Positions 12,593 to 26,260 of a stretch of DNA of 64,000 bases are shown here, piece by piece. The notes beneath the pieces were generated by a model. It was not told where the DNA came from. It saw only the letters and a program-made list of their open reading frames with translations, and made no database searches. The position numbers and the translations under genes are program-made. Every line of letters starts with the position of its first letter. Position 1 is the stretch's first letter. Origin of the DNA: Alitta virens (lineage: Eukaryota > Annelida > Polychaeta > Phyllodocida > Nereididae); contig OW028573.1 in assembly GCA_932294295.1 (NCBI GenBank), positions 70,471,829 through 70,535,828 of the forward strand, written 5' to 3'.

Positions 12593-14229
12593 TTATCTGG
12601 CCCGTTAATTGTATTTGTAGAAAGGTTAACAAGCACTCCACTATATTTGGAAGACTAACTGATAAGGCCTGCTGTTCTTGTGATGAATTTGTTGATCGAG
12701 CCTCAGTTGCGATAAAGCGAGGAAGGATCTGGAAACAGGGCAAACAAAAGCGGGCAGGAAATAGTGAACAGTATTTGTATTCGTAACGGAAGTTGTGTGG
12801 GTCCTACGATGGTCTCTCGAATAATGTCGTCATGGGAGTGCATAACAGTCTCCTGGCTGGGGGAAACCTCTTGTCAGTAGCTATGCTGGGCATGAGGCAG
12901 TCCTTCCACTACGCTGTATTGAAAAAAGTGGAGAGTGGCTCCAATCACGACTGCATTTGTTGACCAACTAGAGTCGAAGCAGCCTCACTCTTCACTAAAT
13001 GAAAGAGATATTTCAGAAATGCTTCACTGACTCTCAGCTCTCCTGTCAGCATGAGGGACATTATTAGGTTCATTGTGTCAGGGTGCTTCTTGCCTTAATG
13101 GAAATGTATTGGGCTGAGCCGAGTGGCTAGTTATACAAGGCTGAGGGTCAATATTTACCAGCTAGCAGGGCTTAGCAAATAATGGCCCCTACAATGACAC
13201 GCACTCCATCTAGTTGACGACTATCCCAATCAGAGCACCCCCCTATAGTCATTGACTGACTGCTCTAGAGTCATGACGTCACAACATCTTGTCATCCTGT
13301 GCTGCCTGGCTACATGAAATGGTGATTAAAAGGCACACCAGTCCTCATAATCATGTTTTATAAGGACCCTTCCTCTTAATAAGCTGAAGGAGGCATGCTG
13401 AGCCAATATAATGGCATATGGCTGCTCACCTGACCCTTGTAGCTGCTCAGCACTGCATGAATGGCTTTCTGTTTGCTACCACTGTGTGCATATTGTGATG
13501 GATCCCTTAATTTTTCTGCCATTTTGTTTGCTCCTTTCTGACATGATAACAGACGCCACACGATTCTAATTGATGGCATCAATCAGCATGTCCCCTCTCC
13601 CCTCCCCTGGAAAACTTCAAATGGCAATAAATCCATTATTTTGAAACGCAAAGTCGTGTGCATTAGCAGGGCTTCAATAAAAGTATCAACAAACAAGAGG
13701 CAGACACTCTTTGAAGCACTGGTCGCCACTTTTATTGAATAAACACTCAAGAGTTCGCTGTTTGGCCATGTTGTTATTTATTGCTCATGTTAATGATGTT
13801 TAAACTGTTATTCAAAATCGACCTTGGGAACCCAATGATTGTTAATGCAAATAATTTTTGTGTTCGCTTGCCAGTAGCGAGGGAAGTCGGTTTTGTTGGC
13901 TCATATTATGCCTTTTATCCTTCATTTTAACATTGTAATGTTTTGATATTTACAATATTTATACTTCTGAACAATATTGGAAAAATGGACGAAGTGTGTT
14001 TGTTTAAACAAAATTCTGTCCCATCATTAATTATTAATGGTTACATCGTTTTTTGTGACACACAAGTACTTATGTGGACTTTACGAAGACTATAAATATT
14101 GATCTCGAAATAATGCACTCTGTAGCATTTTGCATTTGTTGACAGTTATGTCTATCGTACCCATTCATCAGTCATAATGATATTAATTTTTAATTTATTG
14201 TTATTGCCAATTCAGGCTTACTATTGGCG
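12593..14229. other. Intronic stretch without recognised genes
   Basis: Holds one further CRE palindrome at 13274-13281 and an octamer at 13845-13852. The part after 13600 is AT-rich. No supported gene. Confidence 0.45.
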
Positions 14230-14396
14230 GGAGGTCTTGGCACCTTATACTCAGTGTCTATGTCGAGGCAAGTAAAAGACCCCACCCATGGAGTAAATGC
14301 GTAACATGATGTGGACTCCAAGCCTTATCATCTCATCATTACGACTGCCTCTGACAGCTGGTCACACAAGCCTTAGACCAGTGGCCTTGAGACATA
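14230..14396 (+). mobile_element. SINE copy, 5'-truncated
   Basis: Aligns with the 57.2-kb copy over its body: ggcaccttatactcagtgtc, then agaccccacccatg, atgtggactccaagcc, ttatcatctcatcattac and a short tail gccttgagaca. The tRNA-derived head is absent. Confidence 0.78.
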
Positions 14397-14404
14397 GTAC
14401 ATAG

Positions 14405-14519
14405 TACAGTTACAGGCGTTTGCCAACATATATGTCAGTGATGACAGCACTATACTTTAACTAATACCTTATTTTATGCTAACTTGCTTGTGCTGTCATG
14501 ATGGCAAACGCCTGTGGTA
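14405..14519. mobile_element. Fold-back element or hairpin next to the SINE
   Basis: acaggcgtttgcca (14412-14425) pairs with tggcaaacgcctgt (14502-14515), and gacagcac (14443-14450) pairs with gtgctgtc (14490-14497). One arm has an extra bulge (acatatatgtcagt). The loop is about 39 nt. It may be a small MITE. Bulge and loop size make a microRNA precursor less likely. Confidence 0.6.
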
Positions 14520-15985
14520 CAATTGACGTTATTCCATTTAGCACAAAAGCAGACAGTATGACACACTGAACAGCAGGAACAACATATTCTAGCATGAGAC
14601 TGAATAACAACTTGTTATTGTGTCCGCAGACCATGCGTGATTGTTGAGCGATACAGTTTTAACGACCGCGCTCTGGTTTCTTTATGCTACAAAAACACAA
14701 CAGGAATCACCTGAGTATAGTACAACAGGTGTCATCTGTGAAATACAACAGTTATCACTGAAGTGCTAGAAAAAAAAACCTTTTATATCGTGCAAACATA
14801 GTGAGTTTTCCTTTCTTTGTTCGCGGTGTTTCAGATCCAAATGTATTTTACTGCTTATCCTCTGCGCTGCAACACATCGTAAGGGCTATCAAACTTAGGC
14901 TTGGCAGACAACCATAGACAAATAGATAATTTACAGCTAAGTTCTGTCACGTCATTTGGCTATAAAGGAAACTATCTGGCTGATAAGAGTTGGTCATGTA
15001 ATCACCAGCAGTAATTCATCATACGCTGTAGTGTCTTCTATAAGTGGCAATATTTAGGACAACAGCGTCATATATAACACTTGTGGCTTGTGCAAAATAC
15101 AAGTGTAAGCCAGTAAAACGACTGAGAGGTTTTTTGAGGACAAGAATTGTGGGGACACATACAAGCAGGGGACAAACAAGCAGCCAATTATGGCCGTATG
15201 CGGCTAGCCTCTTAAAGTAATTACTCTAGGCTGATGTAAAACACGAGTGGACAGCAAATAAGAGGTCGGTGTTATGGCTGGAGGGCTCGCGTGAGAAGAG
15301 CATGGCTGACCACTGACCAGGGCTGACCAGGGCTGACCAGACAGCCATACGTCCTAAGCCTCTTCTGCCTCTGCCTGACCTCCTTACCTCCTATTAAGGA
15401 GTCGTTAGGAGACACCAACAAGTGACACAAGCCTCCCTTGTCTTGTCTTATTGCTACTGAAAAACCTATAAACATGCTATAAGCATGTTATGAGCATGAG
15501 CCAAATAATGGGCTTTTAAGGCCTCTATCCACCAAAGTAAGGTAAACTTGGCACCAAAATATATACAGCTGCTTATACCACATTTCTTGCATCAGAGTTA
15601 ATCAACCAAAATTAGATAAAAACGGAGTATTATTATTATTTTTTTTGGCAATGAATTTTCTTAATTCTTGGCAACCTTTAAAAAATGTGCTAATATATCT
15701 TCTACTTCTTTTTGTAAATAAGGTGAAGATGAAGTTTTTGAATGAAAAGCAAATATTGCTTAGTCTGGGTTTCACATATTTCAAACTGTCATAATCGCAG
15801 ATACAGAACAGTAGGTCGAGCATGGTGCATCTTCAGTGTCACTCAAAAGGGTTATTCTGTCTCGTTGCACAGGGCTTCGTCAGCAGATGCTGAGATGTTT
15901 AGAAGAAAATGTGAAGCGATTATAACCAGAGTGACTGGGGATGTGCCATCAAGCGCCTACGTTTTGGTGATCCCCAGATTAATGA
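14520..15985. other. Intronic stretch without recognised genes
   Basis: A short tandem repeat (ctgaccaggg, three units) sits at about 15313-15343. Otherwise unremarkable, with AT-rich parts near 15540-15720. Confidence 0.45.
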
Positions 15986-16465
15986 CGCGCAGAGCGCATG
16001 CGTAAATGAGAAAGGGGTCGGGGTCAGGGCGAGGCTGTTAGCAAGAGAGTAGCTCAGAGTCACGTGATGTCTGAAAGGGATTCATTTACAGCCCATAGAG
16101 AAGCCGAGGAGGCGTTACAGCCTCCCCAAGTGAGGATTCCGTGACAATCTGGCTCGTTTTTAGGTGTCCACCAGGTCCCAATTATCAAAGATTCGCCAAT
16201 TCAATCAAAGGGTGAGCTTCACGTGGGACAGTCGGCATATGTGGGTGTCGTTTGGTGCCCACACTCTATGGGCTGCGTCCTGGGTTTCCCCTTAATTACG
16301 TCTGACCACCGCCCCATCAATAAAAGGTGCGCATTCGGCCACATGTTGTCACTGACCGGTGCAAATGCGAAGGCCTTGACCTTTGACAAGCCGTTAAAAC
16401 CCGAATATAGATGAAGACGAAAGGTGGCGCTGGGGTTGCTCATCATTCAGGGCGCATGCGCAAGA
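15986..16465. promoter_or_regulatory. CpG-richer block with NRF1-type and E-box palindromes
   Basis: It contains a perfect NRF1-like palindrome GCGCATGCGC (16452-16461), a second near-match gcgcatgcgt (about 15994-16003) and the E-box palindrome TCACGTGA near 16060. CpG density looks higher than in flanking intron. Such clusters are usual in housekeeping-type promoters, so this may be an alternative promoter or CpG-island-like enhancer. No associated coding exon is seen. Confidence 0.3.
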
Positions 16466-17040
16466 CGCCGTTTGCTGGACACACGTCATCAATCAGTTGA
16501 GCAGAGCGCGTGCTGATACCAGCACTGAATAAGTTGTCAATTCGCCTATTGCTTTGTCAACAAGTCACTACAGCGCATGCATATTCACTGAAATGATGAA
16601 TGGCTTGCCACTTCCTATACAATGCGACCTCTATCAATGAGTTTGGAGCTGCTGAAAAATGTCCGCGCATTCCACCGCCACAAGTTATGCTCCGTTAATT
16701 GTGTTATGCAATCGATTTGAACAAAACTTAAACAAAACAAATAATGTAGGATGGAGTAAAAGTTGCAGCCTGGTGCAGTTGAAGTTTGCTGAGAGTGTTA
16801 ATGCAATCACCTGGCAGCAAGGCATTTATAGTTAGATGTTTGCAGGGAACCCTGGGTCTCCCGTCAGCTTTTTGAGGGCCCCGCGGATTCTTGCGCAGGT
16901 ATGAGAGGAATTAGGCCCAGCGGATGGAGACGTCATGGTGATTAGGCAGAAAGTTAGTCACGTGAGATAGGCGTTAACTACAAGGCTTGGCCACGTGTTA
17001 AGATGGTTACAACGTGGGCTTGATCATCACCAACGTCAGT

Positions 17041-17078
17041 AGCAGCAGCGGCAGCAGCAGCAGCAGCAGCAGCAGCAA
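17041..17078 (+). repeat. (CAG)n microsatellite
   Basis: About twelve AGC/CAG units with one CGG interruption near the start. No coding frame is supported. Confidence 0.96.
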
Positions 17079-18298
17079 CATGTCAATTGCACATGATGGT
17101 TTGACTTTACCAGGACTGCCTAATTCACCTGCTAAGCTAACCCATTACCCAGATGCAGATATCCCGTAATCCAATAGCTATCCATTATGCCTTTGCAGTC
17201 AGGGTCAGTCCCTGTCCATGGTGCACCTGCCTGACTGACCAGTAGCCAGTGCCCATTCGGTTGGCTTTGCTTGGTTTACAGACACAACAAGAATGATGGC
17301 GTACCAACGTGACTGTCCTCTCTTTCTCGTACTTTACTGTCAACAATCCACGCTCCGCTGCCATCTACTCCAGTCTCCCATTTCATCAATTTATTGACCA
17401 AACATGATTTGGTGTCTTTGTGAGGACGCTACTGTGTTCCCATATCTCTCACTCATTCTTGATAAACTCGCTTTTCAATGTAAGCCAAAGATGGGTAGTT
17501 GTCGCCTAGATAAACCAGAGCTTCGCAGATAGCTGACTCTAACTGGATTTGCCTGATGAAAGATGGCGCCTCGAACATATCAGCCTGGCTTCCAAGCCAT
17601 GATTTATGAGAAGATTTCCTCGAAACACGGTGATGATTCAGTTAAATCAAGACTGGGGTGTAATTGCAGGGATTTAGCCAGCCCCAGGTCCCACAAGACT
17701 TAGGAGGGAGAGTGCCTAGGTGGGAGGGATCCATGCCTGCCAATAGGTTATAGGGAGAGGACGAATGACTGATTGCCATGACCCCTTACTTAGCACTGAC
17801 TGACTGTAGCTCACTAGTGAGTCTGACAGCCAGCCTGGATCTCCATACCTGACGCCTGATATAGAGAGGATCCCTCAAGACAGCTGCCTAATGCTGCTTC
17901 TCAATAGGGCTTAAAGACCTTTCCCCAATGCATGACTGGCAACCCAGCGCAACTCCTAGGACCCACATGGAAATATTTAAATCTCTCAGCAGCTATGTAT
18001 GCATGTGCACGCCCACAATGAATCAATAATCCAAAACTGAACAGCAAAACATCGCACAGAAAAAGCACACTTGCTCAGGAAGGTAGGATTTCACATTACC
18101 AAGCAAAGCGAAGTTTGCATTAGCCTCCAAATACACACAGAACTCACTTGGAGGGTGACAGCTAGGATTCCTTCTCATAGCAACCGTCTGAGAGACGTTC
18201 AAAGCAGTCAGGGGTTGCTGTCCATTTAACTCGATTTCAACATCACAAAACAAACTTAATTGGATCAACCTAACATGATCAGTTCTTTGAAAGATCTT

Positions 18299-18312
18299 GC
18301 GTAGGTGGCGCT
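18299..18312 (+). promoter_or_regulatory. CTCF-like motif
   Basis: gcgtaggtggcgctg matches the core YAGRKGGCRS of the bilaterian CTCF consensus. It is a single motif without binding data. Confidence 0.25.
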
Positions 18313-19108
18313 GTGGCTTATCAGGTCAGCTGCACCTCTGTGAGCTTCCTAAATCTAGATTAAATTTCAAGGAAACTAAATTGTCTCTTCCTGGAAGCAC
18401 ACCAATATAACGGTCCTTTTATCTGACATTATTTTGTGCAAGAGCCTGCTTTACCAGGTTATATTGTGTCTATGCACTTAAATATGTAAATTCGTTAAGT
18501 ACTTGGCACGATGTCCAAAAATAATCTTTGGATGTAAATATAACGAGTTTAAGGGCACGTGAGCAACAATAATTGACTCACTTAAGCTTGGGAAATTTTA
18601 TGAGCAGGGAGACATGAATCATTGGCATAATTGTGCTAGAGTAAGTTTATGATATGTCGTAAGTAAACTAAAGATAACTGGCTGCACCTACTAACCTATG
18701 TAAGGGTGGAGCTACTGAGTGCTGGACCAAAGAGAATTAGGTAATGAGGTGGTTATATACATTTTGTCAACATAGACAGTTACTCCAGCCTTCGGTACAT
18801 TTATTTAATGTGCTATAATATCTGGGAATGAGTTCAGTCTTTGACTTAAAGACAAACTTCTGACAACCAAGCCACAAAGACGGTCATCAAGTCACGATAA
18901 TGGATTTTTCAGTTGAATCCAAATACATTAGTGACATTGTGATGTTTGGTAATGTTATACTGGTGTTTCGTGTTAAATCAGCAGAAAATGACAAAACTGT
19001 GCATGCATGTCGTGACTAAAGTTGATAGAAAAAGCTTTGGCTTGTATTAGGCTGATGAGTCAAACTCCCCCTTATATGGAATTATATATTACATGCTGTA
19101 AGGCGTAT

Positions 19109-19521
19109 ATAGGGGGTACCAAAATATCAAATCGCTTGCAGAAAACATATTTCCTCAATGCATTATCTCTTATAAATGTTTTTATATGTCGTGGAAAGAA
19201 TATACAAACACCTTCAATAAATATTACAGTATATATCATCAGTACAAAGTAACTACTGAGGAAGAAACTTCGAATAACATGATTTTGTTTTTGCTTTTGC
19301 ATGATGTCGTTTCTTTAGATCCAACTTTATAAGTTCTGGCACAATCTGGCAAGTGAAGAAAACAAAACCCATGAACAAGGCAAAATTTATAACAGAGACA
19401 ACAAGCAAAAGAAGGAGTTTATGGTTAGTTTGTTTTCACATTAGAACAAATTTTTTGGTGTTAGTAGCATGAAGAGTGTTTTGTTAACCACAGGCAATTG
19501 GGCATTTTTTGTCCACCACTG
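19109..19521 (+). mobile_element. MITE, CAGTG-ended TA family, diverged copy
   Basis: The right end ggcattttttgtccaccactg, followed by TA (19522-19523), matches the other copies. The left end (about 19109, agggggtaccaaaatatc) has lost its terminal CAGTG. The interior shares gcagaaaacat, attatctct and aacaagcaaaag with the copies at 20.5, 61.9 and 62.9 kb. There is no transposase, so it is a non-autonomous Tc1/mariner-type element. Confidence 0.75.
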
Positions 19522-19961
19522 TACTCAGGAGCTGATACACTAGTACCAGGCTAACTGGTCCCAAACTGAAGGGATACAATGTAGTTCAACAACCTCAGTA
19601 CAGTTCAGAGAATATTACCCTGGAGCGCTGTCTAAACCTGGCCTGTTGCCCTACAAACAAGTGCTCCTGTGGCCTTTTCAGTCTGACTCGAGTATGACAG
19701 AATCCCATGAAGCCCAATTCAAGTAGAGCAGTGAATCCAGTGATCGCCTCCATTACATTATTAGCGGATGACTTGTTGCTCGCCTAGCTCTGGCTCACAC
19801 ATGGTAATCATGTTAAGTAGTCTCTCTCTAGCTTCGATGTCACGGCTTGCTTCAATGATTGAGAGTGTAAATGTTGTTATAGACAGACTAGAGGCAGACA
19901 AGGGCTACACTATGGTCTGAAACTCTACCTCAGTGGGGTCAGTGTTCTGTTGCAGTAGTAA

Positions 19962-19977
19962 CAGCAGCAGCAGCAGC
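19962..19977 (+). repeat. (CAG)n microsatellite
   Basis: Five CAG units in non-coding sequence. Confidence 0.95.
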
Positions 19978-20454
19978 CTACCTAATAGTACATACTTTTG
20001 TGTATTTTCACAATGTTATGTTTTTTGAAAAAGACATATGATCTCTAATCAGAAATGGCACACTGTACACTACATATAACAATGCATACAAGTGCATACC
20101 ATACCAAGAAATGCTAATCACTAGTGACTAGTAAATAACACCTAGCCCATTTGCATATTTCTATTTGTCATGTTAGAAATGCATTATTTATGCTTCTACA
20201 ATGACAATTGTGTACAGCTACATTATAGACTCATCTTATAGGTAACCTAGAGAGATAGATCGATTGCCCTGGCGGCGGTCTTTCTTCAGTAATAAAATGA
20301 TTAAGCAATGTATATCAGAGCTAATGTTCAATATACAAGATGCACCTGGTGCACTTCATATCCTATGCATCCATAATTTGTGATACTAACTTAATTATGT
20401 CTATGACAACATTGATGCAGTAACGTCTGTGTGTTGTCTATGTTATACAATGTA

Positions 20455-20810
20455 CAGTGGGGGTGAAAAAAAACCCCTAATCACTTGCGGAAAACAGTAT
20501 GTCCTGTATGCTATTATCTCTTAATGTATGAACTGCTTTATGTATAATGGGAAGAATATACAAACACCCCCTATGAATAATATAGTGTAATTGATTTTTG
20601 ATGATATGGTCAGCATGGAAATAACATCCGTACAAGCTTCCACTGAGAAAGAAACTTCTGAAAACTTGATTTTGTTTTTAGGCTTATGATGTCGTAAATA
20701 TTACAACATAGGAGACAACGAGCAAAGGAATGGATATGGCCAGATATCTTTGATATAATAAAACATATATAATGTTTACCACAGGTGATCGGATATTTTT
20801 GTCACCACTG
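20455..20810 (+). mobile_element. MITE, CAGTG-ended TA family, complete copy
   Basis: Flanked by TA on both sides (20453-20454 and 20811-20812). The ends are imperfect inverted repeats: left cagtgggggtgaaaaaaaac, right (reversed) cagtggtgacaaaaatatcc. It is 356 bp with no transposase frame. The TA target duplication and CAGTG ends place it with the Tc1/mariner superfamily. Confidence 0.85.
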
Positions 20811-20812
20811 TA

Positions 20813-23800
20813 ATTATCAAAGACTCCATATACTGTCTTTGGTATTACAACCAATGACGTGACAGACTCAACCTGATAACTATACATGCACATGAGCCCA
20901 CATTCTGGAAAGGCTCAAGTTTTATGACAAAACTATTTTCTCGTTCAAAAGTTTAGAAGTAAAATTTTTTAGGTCACGGCAGAGCTAGCTATACATATTT
21001 TAATAGAGCACCTGCGGCCAAGAAACAAGGACTGAAAACATTTTGATCCTATAAGCAACGAGAGTAGGCAGTTAATGAAGTGACTGAGGCATTTGAAAAA
21101 GCCATAAAAACCACTGAGTGGATAAATTTTAAATAACGGGTCTCATAAAACTGTCATGCGGCCAGCCAAGACAGCACAGAGCTCGGCAATACAAGTCTTC
21201 ACATTAGACTCTTGTGAGAGTGATTCTTGAGCTGTAAGCTTTGTTATATTCCGCGAGGGCAAACGGTTTGTAGACACTGCTTGGTCTTTACGAGTTTTTC
21301 ACACGCCATTTCGTACATACACTGAAGTACAAAGGCTGACAATATAAAGACACTGGAACACCTGCACTGTAATTATATCAAGAAAAAAAGTCAGGACAAG
21401 TTGGGATCCTTGGCGAACTCCTTACAAGGAGCTAAACGCTTTGAACTGCTGTGGTACATCCTTTGGTTCTGTGGCTAATAGGCAAAGACATAACATGGAC
21501 ATTGCATAACATAGCATGAGTAATTTACCTAACAAATGAAAGAACCCCCATTGACTGGTTATCAGCATGGCTACGGGCGTCAAAGTGTCTGGTTCCTTCA
21601 AAGGTTTTGCATATGGCACAAGTCCAGCTGTGTGTAGTAGCCGGTCCATCGAGAATGATTAGTGGAAAAAAAATGACGAGAGTACTTGCCAGGGAATCAC
21701 GGCATGCTTGTCTGAGAGGTAGGTTCCCTGGCACTTATTGCTTGGACGCAGCGTCTGAAGGCAGCATTAATTGGCACCAAGATAGCCAATCATCTTCACC
21801 GAGCTGGTGCATTCTGCCAGGCTCAGTCCTTTATCATGTGCAATGACGATTAGGGCTCCAGATTACTATAGTTGGTTTCTCCTTAGTCTGACTACACTCA
21901 TGTGCAGGCTCCACGCCAGACAATTATGCTTCCCAGTTGCAGCTTTTAGAGAAGTACGAAATGACAAAAGTATTATCTCACTGTCTACAAGCCTCACAGC
22001 AACGTATTGGAGTCATATATTTAGGCCCCATACACCCTGTCATTCAAGGTGTCCACTGGCAAGCTGTACTTTCCCCCTTAGCATAAACCTTAGCCCTGTT
22101 GTTACATTATCCCACCTGCCATTACACGACAACCAGAGTAAATGGTTTCGTGAGGCCCTGGTGCTCCACACGGACTCAAAGTCTTATAGGAGGATCCTTC
22201 ATGAAAGTTTGATAGAAACTGGTGTCCCTTTGATGTCTGATTAAACCTTCTTGGCTGGTTGACAGTCTGTGGCTGCCACGTAAACGTCCAAGTGTATCAC
22301 AGCTGTGAAATATTGCCTCTCACCTCGTCACGACAACCTGCTTGCGAGGTCACAGCGACACATGTCTGACCAATGCCCTAGGCCCGACCTTGGATGACCC
22401 CATAAGTGACCCATATACATTATGCTTCCGGTCGTGTCATCAGACTACATCAAAGCAAGGAAGCTGCTGGAAGGATGCGGGTACTTTGAGAAGGCAGGAT
22501 GCATGGCAGCCCACCAGGATTCCCCATGTCTTATAGGCTGACACAAGTATGATCAAGGCCTTCTTTGATCGCTATTTCTTGACAACTTATGGCCATAAAA
22601 AGCTGAGAATCTCCAAAGGCGTGGCGCTTAGCGATGTGAAGTGCAATATCATCAACACAAGTTATGTGTCTTGAGTTATGTGTACTGACAGCAGGTAATT
22701 AGAAGACAGCACACAGTTTTTCATATTGTATATCGCACAAACTAGAGTTCAAAGAATTGGCTGGTGTATAGTGTGCAGAAATGTGATAAACTTATACATT
22801 CGAATAGTGCTACTATTATAGTAGGTACCGTTTACTGTTCCTGGTGTTGAGTGCCAAATATTCGAGTTCTTGGTGAACATTTAATGACAAGAAACCATTA
22901 AAGTGCATTTGCTGTTGCTGGAACAAGAAACAAATGTCAATAGCAACGTAATCATTCGCAAAGTGAGAACTGCATGAAGAATTTCATCTTTAGAAGCAAG
23001 AAGTGTAAATGATATGGGAGCATCAGATTTCTGGAAATTGTCACGCAACTTGCGTCGGTTTCTTTTTTTTTCTTTCTGAACATTTGACAATTTAAACAAT
23101 CACGCTTCTTTGTGTAAGCATGTGACGTCACCATTCCACTTATTTCTTTCACCAATTAACTAAATATGGAAGAATCACACATGGATTTCTAGCATGTCAA
23201 AACACCATGTTTAACAGCGAGTCCTAAATTCTGTTGAGTTGCAGCACCCCATGTATATTGATGGCAACATGATGTATTAATTATAGGAATGACATTTAAT
23301 TAATATTCGGTGGGTTGAGTTACTCCTACATAGTTTTACCAGGCATGCAAATAAGTTATTCCAATGTGATGCTTGGGCCAGCCGTGCAATGGCTTTTGTG
23401 GGAATGCAGCCACAACAAAAAAAGTCAAGGCTTTGTTTTCAAACAACAGCCTTCTGTGTGTCTTTCCAACAGGATTGTTGTGGCAAAAATTCCCATTGCT
23501 GTGGCAAATATTCCCGTTTTAATGTTGCTGTACGTCTACATCATCCAATCAGAATCTGCTTCAAAGTTTTGTGAGTGCTGCCACTGACATCACTTGCTTG
23601 GATGTTGCTATGCTGCTTCACTGAGACGTCTGCTAGCTTCACAGTAAGTCTCTCCTGTAGTTTCACTGTAAGCATTCATGTAAGCATGACACAGAGAGCT
23701 ACATGTACAGCAGGTGACACGAGAAATGAGGCAAACGGCAAATAAGCAGAGAAGACTAATAGTTTTCCTGTGCTGCCAGTAAGAGTCAACAGCCCTTGTG

Positions 23801-26260
23801 CCAATATTCTTCAATGGATATACCTTGTAAATGAAATGACGATGGTATCTAGGGCAGAACAAAGCCTGGCTGAAGTCATTTCCACAATGCCCCACACCAC
23901 ATGTCAGCTTCCCTCCACCTTGTCATTTCGACAGATCTGGCTTCCTAGCTCTTCCTGAGTCGTGTTCGTAATTTGGAAGGGGTTGACTAGAATCTAGGTC
24001 TGTGTGTGATGTGAGTACGTCCATGACATGTGGGTATAGAAATGGTTGTCAGTGTTCTGCTTTTCGCCATAGCGGTTAGCAAATCTCTATGCTGTTAGAA
24101 TTCTATACCTGTGAAGTCAATGGACTCCTCTTATAAAATAATATAGTGTAAAAAGGTGACTTACCAATATAATCCTACAGAAGGAATTACACGTAACACT
24201 ACTGCCATAGCAACCTTTTTTACCTACCTTCAACATATTATACAATGTATGTCAAGCACTCATAAGTATCCTATTGCTGGTAATGTGTGAGTAATAGTAT
24301 TACATCATTAAATGACAATTTCGTTTATGTTGTTATATATGTAATGGATTCTATTGAATAGACATAACTTACAGAGTAGTCGTTGTTACAATGTGATTGT
24401 ACATGATTTTACCAGTACTATTAATAGGACAAAGAGTACAGTAGCACAGTACAGGTGTGCAAGAAATCTGTTTGTAGCACCTTAGTGCACTACCCGCAGA
24501 ATAATTACCTATAACACCTGAATTGCTGTTGAGATCAAGGGAGGGGATTGGATGCTAGAGCTAGCTGTACTAGAAACTTCCTTGTCAAAGCAAGTTTCAC
24601 GAAGTTGTTGGATTTTAAGCTGTACCAACATTTTAGATAGCTTCACTGAGCTGGAAGAGCATGACATTCAAACAACGCCTTTAAATGATAGTATTTGATA
24701 GAAGCAGTTGGCAAAAGTGTGATCATTTAACTCAAATGATTATGTAGCTAGTTAAAGTATGGTCATTTAACTATAGTGACTTCCTGTGACAAAATAGAAC
24801 CGATAATTTGTGACGCCAGTAACACATTTACAGGTTAGAGTTATTGACAGCTACAAAAAAGACTGATAGAAATTATAGGTTACCATAAATTGGATAGAAT
24901 TACTGTACAACAGCATTTTATGTGTGAAATGCATCAGATTTCGTGACTTGGGTAAAATCCAAAGCCTTATTACAGACCAATGACCTTCAATATAGATCTA
25001 TCTGACCTTGAAACCCCATGTAAGGCCATTGCGGATTCGCCAATGATTCGCTGCAAACATTTCAGGAACTCCGAATGACTGGCAGTTACCATCAAGTTCA
25101 GCCATTAGAACAATTCATTGCGAGTTAAATGACAATGAGTCTGCGCTTTATGGCTTTTCCATTTATCAGTGGAATATAGATCCAGCGCCACTTTGTAGCA
25201 GCTTGAGCGGTGTAGCGTTGCGTGGTTTACTGCAGGGCGCAAGTCTAGATGTAAGCATATCCTTATGACCAAGATCAGTGTCACCATATACAGATGGGGG
25301 ATGGAGAAAGCAGACTGCATATCAGCAGGGCTTCTGACTCCATAACAGCAGTGTTATGTCCAGGCTGCAGAGGACAGTATGGGCAAATGGCGGGTATCCG
25401 GAACTGTCATCAGGCAATTTGGGGGATCTCTGGGAGGCTGATGGATTAGTGGCAGCAGCCGATGGACTGGGGGCCAGTGTCATAGATCCGGAGCGCAATC
25501 TTCGCATGGACTGTTAGTAATCTGTGGCTGGGGTAGTCCACCTTGCTTGTTCGATCTCATCCCGGCCAGGTTTATGGGGGCAGTGGTCAGGGTCAGCAGT
25601 AGCCAGGCGATGAGCCAGTTTGCCACTCGTGACCAAGAGGTCCAGCACTGTATCTAACCAGCACAAATATGCCCAATCGATGGCAATGGCGTTCTGGCTC
25701 TGCATGGGCCTGGCTAGTCCTATCTAGGCCGATAAATCTGGGAAAGGCAAGAGGGAGGGCGTCCTGTCTGCTTTACCTTCGCCTTTGCTCATGCGGAATA
25801 ACAAAAGCAACTCCCCCAGTCACAAAGCCCTCTTCTCAGAAAATGCCATGGATAGATTATCAACGGCCTCCCTTGATTATCCTTACCAACTACATTAAAA
25901 CTCTTTCGTGATTGAATAATGGCCAAGGCTGAGGGCGATATTAGCAGAAAGGAGTAACTCCATCCTGGCAAAGAGGCCCAAATTGAAAGGTATCCTGTAA
26001 CAAGTGTAATTGCCCAGACTTCAAATGTGATTTTTCAAGCGCTCTTGTAAGATTACAGGAACGAGCATGTCAATAACATAAAAATGAGCGAAAACGCCTT
26101 TCCAAATATGTGGGAAAGATTATGGAGAACAACATTCTCTTTTCAGTTTACTTTCACGTTGTAAAGGGTCCGCAATAGATCTGCCCTATATCCTTGGAAT
26201 GATCAATACATGAAGATTTATAGAGTTAGCTAAAGGTTAAAGCAAATGTTGGGCACCTGT
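20813..26260. other. Intronic stretch without recognised genes
   Basis: About 5.4 kb of unique-looking sequence. It contains an octamer at 23345-23352 and a CRE palindrome at 23123-23130. The 145-codon frame at 21807-22244 shows no domain. Confidence 0.45.

Larger units (their letters stand above)
16466..19108. other. Intronic stretch without recognised genes
   Basis: Includes another TCACGTGA near 16960, a CAG array at 17041-17078 and a CTCF-like core at 18301-18311. No supported gene. Confidence 0.45.

Noticed and set aside
14405..14519. microRNA precursor
   Set aside because: The large asymmetric bulge and 39-nt loop do not fit, and no known mature microRNA sequence was recognised.
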